DNA of 64,000 bases from the NCBI GenBank assembly GCA_950295325.1, contig OX485803.1, positions 32,605,554 through 32,669,553 on the forward strand, given 5' to 3'. Position numbers and translations under genes: made by a program. Origin of the DNA: Polytrichum commune (Eukaryota; Streptophyta; Polytrichopsida; Polytrichales; Polytrichaceae). The notes beneath the pieces were generated by a model, which made no database searches, was not told where the DNA came from, and saw only the letters and a program-made list of their open reading frames with translations. Shown here in pieces: positions 1 through 10,529 of the stretch (position 1 is its first letter; the number at the start of each line of letters is the position of its first letter).

Positions 1-413
1 TTACATTGATGAATGCCACTACAGCTACAATTGCTTCATTGATATTCAGCTAGATCCACCATTATTTGAGGAAGTTGAGGAACAGAACATTGAAGATACT
101 ATGTTTACTTATTCCGATATGAGGGAGTAAGATGCATTCAAACGTAACTAAATAACCACCTTATATCCGAGTTCTCACTGTATCTGCAGAAACTGCACTC
201 TCACTATTGCAAGCAGACTATGCAATCAGCATCGCCTCCCAAAGTTTAGAGAAACCACCTACCACCCAAGAAAATCTTTTACTAAGGACAGAGGGTTAGT
301 GTGAAAATAGTCTTTGGCACAAAAGAACAGTTGTGGTCAACACATCTCATTGCAGCTTACTTGAGTTCTGCTGATTCAAAAGATCAAATTAGCAATCACA
401 CATCTTTCAATCC
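1..413. other. Non-genic AT-rich sequence
   Basis: I see no coding region with recognisable similarity here. The stretch runs straight into the minisatellite that follows and may be the edge of a gene or repeat lying outside the window. Confidence 0.4.
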
Positions 414-760
414 TAGACATTCAACCCTGACATTTCAGCAACCAAGCACATTCAACCCAACACAATGAACCCAACACATTCAAGCCAGAAATTTCAGCAA
501 CCTAAAGCATTCAACCCAACACATTCAAGCCAGAAATCTCAGCAACCTAAAGCATTCAACCCAACACATTCAACCCAGAAATTTCTGCAACCTAAAGCAT
601 TCAAGCCAGAAATTTCAGCAATCTAAAGCATTCAACTCAACACATTCAAGCAAGGAATCTCAACAGCCTAAAGCATTCAACCCAACACATTCAACCCTGA
701 AATTTCTGCACCCCAACCAACAACTCAACACATTCAACCTTGATAGATAACTCAAACACA
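414..760 (+). repeat. Imperfect minisatellite, about 45-bp unit
   Basis: Units of the form CATTCAACCCAACACATTCA followed by AGCCAGAAATTTCAGCAACC repeat about seven times. The word GCATTCAACCCAAC starts near 507, 552 and 597, giving a 45-bp period; later units are shortened or diverged. Each unit itself contains two related CATTCAA words, so the array probably grew from a shorter repeat. No reading frame is conserved across units, so coding use is unlikely. Confidence 0.8.
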
Positions 761-1049
761 TATTCTAAGTGGAGAGAGCACAAATCTGACTTGAGAGATG
801 CACACCAGTTATTTTCAGATGTTCATAGAAATCGCACAAGACCAACAGATTCAACGCACATACAAACATACTCATAATGACTCAAAGAATGTGCATCAAA
901 TCGCTCCATACCAACATTCAAACATGAAGTTTTAAGCAAAATCTGGTGTAGTGGTGGAATACTCACCAGAAGTTGTGAGGCGCGCCGAAGATTTCCAAAG
1001 CCGCTGGATATGCACCTCCGCGCCCAAACCTGGAGTAGTGGGAGATTGT

Positions 1050-1200
1050 GTGGAAATGCAATGAGGCGAGGAAATGTGAGGCAATGCGAGGAAATGTGAG
1101 GAAATGCGAGGAAAAGAGAGGGAGAGAGTTGGAGTGAGGGAGGGAGGGAGGAGGGGAGGGAGGAGGTGCGGCCACAAATGAAAAGGCGCAATGATTCCGA
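1050..1200. repeat. Purine-rich low-complexity tract
   Basis: The plus strand is almost entirely A and G here (GAGGAAATG, GAGGGAGGGAGGAGG words). The minus-strand open frames in this stretch are Ser/Pro/Leu-rich and are explained by the composition, not by coding selection. A run of ten or more G lies downstream near 1369-1380. Confidence 0.75.
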
Positions 1201-1269
1201 AGGGACTCCACCGGGGGCCTCGGATAGTGGCCCGCATCGACGGCCTACATTGAGCCGTCATTATAAATG

Positions 1270-4200
1270 GCCAAGATCATCTCACCTACCCATGATGACC
1301 CTCTATACCGACTAATAGCCCGTGTAGGGGAGCTCCAATCGACATGTGTCGATAGAGTACGTTTGGACCGGGGGGGGGGGCACGTAGGCAAACCTATATA
1401 TATTTATGTAAAGGCGGGCTTCATACCTCAAAAGAGACCCCTGAACATGGATCTTGTCTTACAATTTTATTTTCTTGCGCTTTGGCAATTCCTCGTCTGT
1501 TAAGTGATAGATAAATTATTATGCAAGCACCATGATATAAAGCAGGGACAAAAATTGAATGGCTATTACCTTTTTCTTGGGGTCCAGAACTTCACACTCC
1601 CTTCAAAAAAAATTTGCAACCCTTCAAAAAAGAAGGGGTGATTTTTATTAAACCCTTCAAAATGGAGTATGGCGAAGATTCCTATGGAGTCTCTTGATTT
1701 TAAAGATATTTGGGAGAGGTGCATGAATGATTCATAAAAGATTTCAAACGTGATTTAGATTGTGAGTTTCTTACATCTTTATACTACTGCTTTCTTGTTG
1801 TCCTCGAGATTATCATTGATATCAATATGTTGAGATGTCATTACCGTTTTATTGTACTCAAACATCCATGTTTCATTAATGAAATAGTTCTATCTTTTAA
1901 CCATGTGTGTTATTTGGTCTTACTTGTTTTATAGTTTTCAACGTCGCTTAAATGATAAACATGGTAATGTGCACTTTCAACAAAAACTTCAATACATACA
2001 TGAAAGGCAGTTTTTGAGGTAACCCTTCATTTTGAAAGGAAAAATTTAGAGTTACCCTTCCCTATGAAATACAAGCAACCCTTCAAATTATTGCCTTTAT
2101 ACAACATGAGCAATTCATTCAAATTATCTCAACCCATCTTTATAAAACATCAGTATTTCATTCAAATAAGAAGCATTACTAGTGATGAGTAAATCTTCCA
2201 TATGCGTGCCAACTGTTTCATGAAATTTGACTATAATAAACACACAAAACATATTTGCTTTAAGAACATATGATAAATATGGAAGAGAAGGTACTTGAAA
2301 TACATTAAGTTGTAACACATAGTTTTATTTCGCACACAAAACCTTGACCTTACAACACTTTAATTATGATGAGATGACCTCCAAGTTCGGCACATGTCTC
2401 TTTTAAAATCCATGCCATGCAACTCATAATATTTAGGCCAAAGTTCACGTTGTGAGTGGAAAAATCACATCTACAAAATGGTAGTGGCAAAATGTTGAAC
2501 CGACTTTGATCATTAATGCATCCATGTGTCTATAATCATGGTGTAATGTTGTAACGTTGTAAATATAGCCTCACCTGTTACATGGAGGTTGTTACATGGA
2601 GGCTGGACTTGGTTTTGAAGAATTCATTAAATCGGATGTGATGCTTGAAATTATGCCTTCTGAACATTGCCTACTGGGAATAGTTTTATATCAACCCCTC
2701 ATTTTTTTGAAGACTAAATTAAATAAAATGAGATGAGAAAAAAGCTGCCTACACATAGTTTTAAAAATCCACCCGAATAGTTGCCTCCAATTAGAATTAT
2801 AAACCACAACTAGTTGCCTGCCATGAAAATTATAAGTCGTTCACAATGTTGAAATTTTATCAAAAATTCCAAAAAGTTGGGTAGTTTGACCTATGGTACA
2901 TGTATCAAAAAAACCAAATAATCAGGTTTTCAATGCAATCATATGCTTCAAAACATATTTGTTTCCTACATATAATTACATTTTTGGATCCTTTGTTAGA
3001 AGGCTCACAAGGGGTTCCTACATTAAAACAAATTGCATCACTCAATATTGGAATAAAACGCATTGTAAGTGATTATAATCAGGGCCACATAATACGGGAG
3101 TTGCGTACGCGGTAAACGCACGCGATAACGAAATGGAAGGGGGGTGTGATTGCCCCGAGCCCTACTATTATTATAACAGAACACTCAATAACAACTAAAT
3201 AATGTTATGGAGACCATCATCTAGTTCGTTAGTAATGGTTCCCATTGCTTGGGTCCACATCCTCTTTTCTTTTTAGTACTTAAAATGTGGCTGTGCATTA
3301 AACATTTTCCCATTTTCATGCATCTCATTTAAATCTTGCCCTTTCCACTATTTCACACATATATTGTGGGCCCATTGTGGTGTTATACTAGATTAGATAC
3401 ACTCACATTTCAAGGTCAAAGGCATAAAGGAGGCATACTTAATCATGTCAATTATGAGATCATAGCTACCGAAAAAACTAATAAAGTCAATAAGTAAGTG
3501 AGCTAAGTTAAGCATTTCTTATATGGACATTTTTAACCTCTGCACCCACTTATCGTTGGATATGAAACAAGTGGTTACCTTATCCAAGTCATGATATAGC
3601 CATTTCTTAATCATTTTTGGAGACCATATGATGATCTTGACCGTTGTCCCTATTTTAGATCATAGTACTCTCAAGTCTCTTTCCGAGTGGATCATAAAGT
3701 TGATATCAGCCGCTATCTCGTAGACGCCCTTGTGCTTTATTACTCCACGCAATTAGCCTTTTTGACAACATGTACCTCTAGTCCCATCGCGATCGAGCTT
3801 TTTGGCTCCTCATACTTTTTATTATCCATTCTTGGAGCCACATCAAACCACATATCACTGACATATACTAGGTGTTTGATTAAGATAAGAAACCAAAATT
3901 GGACATAGCTATCTTATAATAATACGAAGACTCATTCTAAAACTCCACATACATCTTTGAATTCACAAATACATGCTCATTTTGAGAAAATTAGTGCGTG
4001 CTCTAAGGTGCTAGTAGTGTGATTAAACATTTTGTATGCAAACACATTGCTTGTCAACGAATAGTGCCAATACTTTAAATGAATAATGATGTTATAAATA
4101 TTACTCACGATGACCAATGCTTCCTAGGTCTTTTGCTGCCACTAAATCCCTAGCATAAAGAACTTTAGTATCACCTTCACTACACTAAATAAGATATTTA

Positions 4201-5200
4201 GTGTTTGAATATATTTGGGGTTTGCTACCACCACCCTACCTTGCTCAAAACTAATTTTCAATTCTTTAACCATTAGTGCTGGACATAAATGTACCGCTTT
4301 CTTCCCGACTACTACATCCCTTTATTATATCCCAATTTCTCCCATATCTTTACTAACACTAATGGTTATTGATATTGAGTGTATTCGTTCTCATTTAGTG
4401 TATTAAACACTCAACATCCTATTTAGTGTATTAAACACTCAACATCCTATTTAGTGTACTTTCCCAACAACACTATTAGCCATCCCTCACCAATTTGGGT
4501 AATCAGTGTAGTGATTGTTTTCATAATTTTAACAAACAAAGAACTTAACATGGAAGCATCTACGAAATGGCAATTGACCCCACATTTTTGGAATTCGCCA
4601 CAAGTCACCCACTGGATCATGTTTGCTACAGACAAGTGTGACATGATATTAAGTTACAACAATGTTTAGTTTCACACTCCAAGACGGTTTGGGGTTTGGG
4701 GTTAGCCTTTTTTTCCACTCTACCTTTTAATGTCTTAAATTCATATATCAATGGCACATTGTTTTGAGTGCAATTATATAGTGGGCCCATGGATATTAAT
4801 GATGGTACATCTTGCCGTTTTTTTGGTTAAGGGTTTAGGGTAAATTTTTTGACATTTACTAAATATTGCATGCTGCCACCATGGCCCACTGGTCGGTGCG
4901 TGGTTCGGTGATTGTGAAAGAACAAATACCATAATGACACATGTTTATAGGAGATTGGACTACAGTGGGATTGAGAGTTCATCACACTAGACCACGATCA
5001 ACAATCAATGAACACATTGGAGAGGATATATGTACACTAAATTCGAAATTTTGAGATCAGTGGCATTCAATGGAAGGTAGTGTAGAATGTACATTATATG
5101 TACTATCAACTAGAAAGCACATCTACTCGCCAAACAATCATTCTCTCTACACCTCCTCAACTGCTGATTCTCCGTACAAGAGAGGATCCCGTCTATTTCA
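1270..5200. other. AT-rich intergenic region without recognisable genes
   Basis: No open frame here resembles a known family and the longest are under 100 codons. The stretch contains fragments of the MITE end seen elsewhere (CACTACACTAAATAAGATATT near 4180). A directly repeated word of about 30 bp containing TTTAGTGTATTAAACACTCA lies at about 4397-4460. I see no tRNA or other RNA gene. Confidence 0.5.
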
Positions 5201-5219
5201 AAACCACCAATCTCCCATC

Positions 5220-5275
5220 TACTATATAAGGCCCATACCCACAACCGTCTCCGACTCTCACTCTTGAGGCATTTC
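5220..5275 (+). promoter_or_regulatory. Possible core promoter with TATA box
   Basis: The sequence CTATATAAGGCCC at about 5222 is a good plant TATA box. It is followed by a C- and T-rich stretch of the kind found at plant transcription starts. No convincing coding region follows, so this could be the promoter of a non-coding or degenerate unit, or part of an old LTR. It is inferred from motif and composition only. Confidence 0.3.
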
Positions 5276-5478
5276 CATACCTCTCATTGTCGACACTACA
5301 CGCATTTAGAACCCAACACATGCTCTCTTTTACAGGCGCTGGTCCAAGTAGTGTATGTTTTCTGTTGCCGTTGATCCTACGATCAGTTGTCCGTACAACT
5401 TCATCCACGTGGCAGCCGTACAGTTGTACGGCCCAACTGACATAGCCCTGTTTTCCTCTCATATTCACTGGCACCAAG

Positions 5479-5859
5479 TTTCCTCTCGGCCGAGAGGAAA
5501 ACTGGCACCCTTCACCTTCGCACTAAGTTTTTCTCTCGGCCGAGAGGAAAACTCACACCCTTCACCCTGGCACCAAGTTTCCTCTCGGCCGAGAAGAAAC
5601 CCGGCACCCTGTACCCTGGCACCGAATGAGAGCTCCAATTGGGCCAATTTTTGTTATCAGAACTGGCGACGCAGGCTGAACCGAAAGCCGCGTTACGGTG
5701 CCAAACTGCGCTCCAATCTATATCCAAATGAGAACTTTGAAGACTGAAGTGGAGAATGGTTCCATGTGATTAGCAATTGGACATGGTCCGCTAGTCCCAG
5801 TCACGCGCCCGCGGGGTGTAAAGACCATGGAGAGAAGTTTCCTCTCGGCCGAGAGGAAA
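5479..5859. repeat. Four copies of a 22-bp palindrome, three in tandem
   Basis: The self-complementary word built on TTTCCTCTCGGCCGAGAGGA occurs exactly or nearly at 5479-5500, 5529-5550, 5578-5599 and 5838-5859. The first three sit in a tandem unit of about 50 bp that also carries GGCACCAAG and CACCCTTCACC. Each copy can form an 11-bp hairpin or a dyad binding site. The second copy (TTTTCTCTC) and third copy (GAGAAGAAA) each have a small change. This is seen directly; any function is unknown. Confidence 0.85.
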
Positions 5860-6470
5860 TCATTTAATCCATTAATAGGTGTAGGTGTAGGTGTAGCTCA
5901 TCCTTTAACATAATGAAGTGTTGTGAAGGGCGGCCACCGGTATTTACATCCTCGAACACATCTTCAATCTACAAGACGGATAAACGTATAATTGTCATAA
6001 CCCTATAATCGGTGCTCTGAATAGGTTCCAATGATACTAACCTCCGCATATAGCATAGTGTCTAATATCCTTGTATTCAATTGGGCTCCTTTAATTGCTA
6101 CTGTCAATGTCGCAGTGTAATCAGTATTGATAAAGCCCCATTGAATTCCGAAAACAGGCACATAATTTCGTGGGGACCCCTCTATAAATGTTACCCACTT
6201 GAACAACGAAAGTGTCGCAACCCTTGCTAGGTCCCTTAATAATCTTGCCAATTTTCGTTTCTAGCAAAGGTTACGAGCGCTAACCCTTCGCATTCCGCCA
6301 TGCTAATGGATAGCTCCTCTTACCCCGGACCAATAGTTCATAGGAGGGAACCAACCCTCCTACTTTGCTTTCAGGACTCACCCCTTAATCGGTAACCCAT
6401 TTCCCCAATGTGGACTTCCATCCATGGAAGTCCAATCCTATGTTGATCATCGCGTTGCCGGAGCAACACT
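5860..6470. other. Intergenic DNA, no recognised gene
   Basis: A minus-strand open frame of 82 codons at 6003-6251 has no similarity I recognise and is probably not a gene. A short perfect hairpin (GGACTTCCAT, 2-base loop, ATGGAAGTCC) lies at 6412-6433. Confidence 0.4.
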
Positions 6471-6479
6471 ACAACAACC

Positions 6480-7200
6480 CGAATCATACTAGGCAACTAT
6501 GGCCTCACAATAGGTCAAAACCCATGGAGGCCTTGCCGTACGGCCTCGGGTGGGTGAGGCCACACCACCTCACCCATATAAGCCTCTAGGACTTCACGCG
6601 GGGCCCCTACCCCACCGTCAACCAACCTCTTGTCTCTCTACCAAGAGTTGGGGCCAAGTGGACATTTTCCTTTAGCTGCTGGGCCTAGAACCCCCCCAGC
6701 AGCTTCAGACCATCATAACTTCCTTGTATGATGTCTGATCATAACAACCAACCACTCCATGTTCATCTACGCTTCACGTAGATGCCGATGGACTCCTCAC
6801 TTGCTCCATTTGAGCAAGTCTTGAGGAAGTTATGCCTGTTTGAACCTTGGCAGTCCCGGGAATCACTCCCAGGCACTGCTGTACCAGGGCGCTGTCCCGG
6901 GACAGCGCCCCACTCAAATGGCCATAACTCCTAGCTCACACCTCGGATTGAGGTGTTCTTGAGCTTTCTAGAATCACCACGCCATGAGCTACGCATAACT
7001 CATGGCCTTACCCTTGTGCCTCCTAGTCTTCGTGGGTGGGAGGCGTTCCCAACGCCCGGGGCCCTCACCCACACTAGGATCACTTGGGCCCTCTCACCAA
7101 CGGCGCCACAAGTCCCGGGTGTCACTCCGGGGTCCCCCTTGTGCCCATGGTGTTTCGGGCACTCCTCATGGAGAGGTGCGCGACAGAAAGTGTCATCATT
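6480..7200. other. GC-rich patch with a perfect 24-bp palindrome
   Basis: This stretch is visibly richer in G and C than its AT-rich surroundings and contains several CCCGGG words. At 6887-6910 there is a perfect 24-bp palindrome centred on TGTCCCGGGACA. Open frames across it (about 70-100 codons on both strands) look like composition effects. It may be a retrotransposon LTR relic or the 5' flank of the transposase gene that follows; neither is proven. Confidence 0.45.
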
Positions 7201-7447
7201 ATCTTTGTTCCATGATGAAGGCATATTGAAATATGATGTGTATTTGTTTGATCATGGTCAATAAAATATGATGTGTATTTGTTATTGTTGATCAATGTTC
7301 GCCTAAACTACTGAATGTCCACGCCCAGTGTTGTGCTTTAATATTTGGGTATGGGTTTCCATATTCTTGTATACTTCTCATGTAATAGAGCTTTATGTAG
7401 GCGGCACAATAATATGGTTAATGAAGTTATGTGTTGTTATCAGGGCA

Positions 7448-10400
7448 ATGGAGCAACCTGAAGTAGAGCATTTGAGCTCCGAGAAGGTCAGTTACTGCCC
7501 CACTTTGCAATGTGATATAACTTCATATTGTGGTATCTGACACGAGTACGGGCAAACATACTTACATGATAATACGATGCAGGGATCTTCACTATCTGAA
7601 GCGATGTTCACGGAAGACGACACTGATGATGGCATAGAGGATATTGATGTAGACTGCAGCGGGCTGAGAAGGGAGGAATGGCTGCATAGTCCTGTGATGC
7701 TTGTAAATGTGAGTGGACAAAATGTGGCAAAAGGAATCTGCTGCAACGTCAATCCGATGGATTGTGTGGAAGACAAATGTCTAGGAATAGATAATGTTGG
7801 TGTGCTTATTATGGAGCCATTAGAGGGAATGATGGACATGGGATGGATGTTCTCCTTGCGAATATGGCCTCTTGATCGGGTTTTCCAACAGAGGTATACA
7901 CTTGCACACCACCTCCTAGTGAGCACACGCAGGTTGCGTGTGCAAAACATGTTGCTAGAAAGACGGAAGAAAGAGGGGAAGAGGGCATATGTAACATCAC
8001 GCACGACGCCGCAGAACAGACCGACAAAGAAATCACAAATTCTCAATAATAATAGCATCCACCAACTATATGCTAGCGTGTGTTGTGATAGGGAGTGCAC
8101 TAGATATTTTCCCAGGGAAGAGGCACTTGCGCTACGAACGGAGTTCTACACATGTTCGCCACGGATAAGACATGCTAAGCAACTCGAAGTCCATGGCTAA
8201 TTACATGTACTACCTGTAAGTTCAACGAAGGTTGTTACCTTGAGTGGGCGCAATGTCTGCGAAAAGGCATGGAGACACATATTTGCCATCTCCAAAACGA
8301 CGTTCTACAGAAACCGGTCGGAATTCAAGAATGGTATGCGTCCACGCAATCATGGGAACCTAAATAAGAAAAGGAATCGAACATCCACCCAGCAAGCTAC
8401 AGCCACACTTTCGACACTACTGGAAGACAAAGCAGATATGATGCCTCACAAGGCTCGCACATTGCCAAATGGTACACGAGTTGTAGAAATGGTCTTGCCT
8501 CGCGGAACCAAATGGAAGAAGTTCTTGGTTACAATCAATGAGGTACGCAATTGGTATAGTCCAATTACCCGCATTGACAGTGGAGATCAAACATTCAATC
8601 GAGTTGGGTTTGTGTATAATTAATAGACACGAGGGGGCAATTATGAACGTATTTCATACACTTTGGTTCATGGTTCATGTGAAGTATTATTAATGTTATA
8701 CTAATACTATATGGGCAGGTGAATGACAAATGTGGAGTGCTCCCAATATCTATTTCAACTTTGAGCAAAATTCGAAATACCTACTTTAAGCACTACATAA
8801 AGAAGAGGGTTGGTGACAATTTTGCGCGTTGTAGGAAGTGTGATTCGTTGTCCGCAATTATACTTCAACATGTGAAAGGTTCAGCCGCACACACAGGGTT
8901 TTCGAAACAATTGGAAAAACACCTAGCACAACAAGAATCGGCTCGCAACGCTTACCGATGCATGAGGGCTCTTTCAATTGAGCATCCCCAAAAGGTGTTG
9001 ATGATTATCCACGACAAAATGGACCATGGTAAAACCGCATCGCCTTGCTTTGCTTCCAAGAACAAAGACACCGATATGTTTACAAAGCTACCACTTTCTG
9101 TAACAGGCATGATAGCCCATGGACATGGAGATGAGAGATATGCCCACTATGCACTGGACATGTACCCTGGAGATTGCAACCATACTGTGGGCTCATTCGC
9201 GAGACTTTTACGTGATTTGGAGGAACCTTTTATATCATCATCCCAGCGTCTTTTTCATGGTTCCGGGCGTGCACCTTTGTATTGTGTTGTTCTCAATGGG
9301 AGCGAAGTATGTTTGGGAGGATTACGACCCCCACTCACGGAGCCCACACCTGCAGTTCCTCTTCCATCCATTCTGCATGTTCACTTTGATAATTGTTGGA
9401 AGGACAACAAGTGTAGGTTTGTAAAGGCATTTTGGTCTATGCTCACGGCAAAAGCAATATTCACGGAGGTACATGTATCTTATCTATTGGTTGGCCACAC
9501 CCATGATGACATTGATGCATCATTTGGAAGGTGGAGTATGGACCTGCGTGAACACGACTATCCCACTATACCCCTTCTTATGAAATCATACATGGACATG
9601 GAAAAGGTTCCTATCATTCCACACATGATAGAGGAACTTCCAGATTGGAGAACATTCGTCAGCGAGCATATCCTAAGTGGCAAGGAGAAACTCATTGGGC
9701 ACACCAAGGCTTAACAATTCAAATTCTATGTCCGAGATGATGGTTGGCCAGTTATGCAATACAAAGTGCTAAGCACGCATGGGGAGTGGTTGCCCAAAGA
9801 CGGTGTGAAGATGTGGAAATCAAATATAAAAGGGGAGCCATGTATTCCATCCGGGGACCCCTTTCCTGCACCACCGCGAGGTATGGCCAAGCTGGAGGAG
9901 GTTCTTGTGGGATTGCAAGGGTTCATTGACTATTGGCAATCAATATGTGACCATGACACGACATGAACATATATGGGTTCACACATGCATATTTTGCAAT
10001 ATTGGATAGGGGTGAAGGAGGCATTAGATGCACCCCTCAGAAACGTATACACTGTTGGGCTGCCATTATGCGAGGGATTCTGGCCACGAAGTAGAGTCGA
10101 AGCAGATGCACATCCCTTCTTGCAGAACGGAGAGCTTCGGGAAGAGCACCAACCGGACGACCATTATGTTGGTCCAGCAAACCTTCGTCCTGCAGCAGCT
10201 TTCCGCATCGCAGAGAATGTGCACGAGGGGCATATGCTAATATTGCGTCCCCGAGAACAAGATATAGGTAGACCCATTTGGGTATGCCGGCCTGTGTCTG
10301 TACCGAACTTGGCGGTCACGGGAGATCATCCACGTCAAATACTTGTACAGTGGTTCACTCCCACTTCAACCGCGAGGGACCTTTCAAAGAAATGGAATGG

Positions 10401-10524
10401 TTGGGACTCAAACCCAAACTTCAAGTGGAAACGAGATTTGAAATACTCCATTTCCGACTGGCAGCCGATCGATTGCATTTTGGCAGCCTGGCCTCTGCTA
10501 GCACAGGAAGATGTGGAGCCATAA
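7448..10524 (+). pseudogene. Broken DUF7869-like DDE-type transposase gene
   Basis: I read a spliced gene interrupted by stops. Exon 1 (7448-7486, Met-Glu-Gln-Pro) ends at a clean donor, AAG|GTCAGT. Exon 2 opens after GATGCAG at 7583 in the same phase and runs to about 8600; its donor is uncertain. Exon 3 opens after GGGCAG at 8719. In-frame TAA at 8198 and 9712 and TGA at 9964 break it, yet similarity continues across each. Exon 2 carries a Cys-rich stretch (CCDRECTRYF) and a helix-turn-helix-like segment (VCEKAWRHIFAISKTTFYR). Exon 3 has a zinc-knuckle-like CRKC, then IIHDKMDHG, VHFDNCWKDNKCRFVKAF and LLVGHTHDDIDASFGRWS. The aspartates in these three blocks are spaced as in an RNase H-fold DDE/D site. 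From memory, this architecture matches proteins annotated DUF7869 in plants, protists and fungi. The frame after 10524 still reads KVTIPAEQIGFAKDNL, so the original C-terminus may lie farther on. I found no terminal repeats. Confidence 0.72.
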
Positions 10525-10529
10525 AAGGT

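Noticed and set aside
823-1261. Overlapping minus-strand Ser/Pro/Leu-rich open frames
   Set aside because: They lie on a purine-rich low-complexity tract and three frames are open at once, which points to composition.
7492-8100. 202-codon minus-strand frame
   Set aside because: It is antisense to transposase exon 2, which has family-like motifs on the plus strand.
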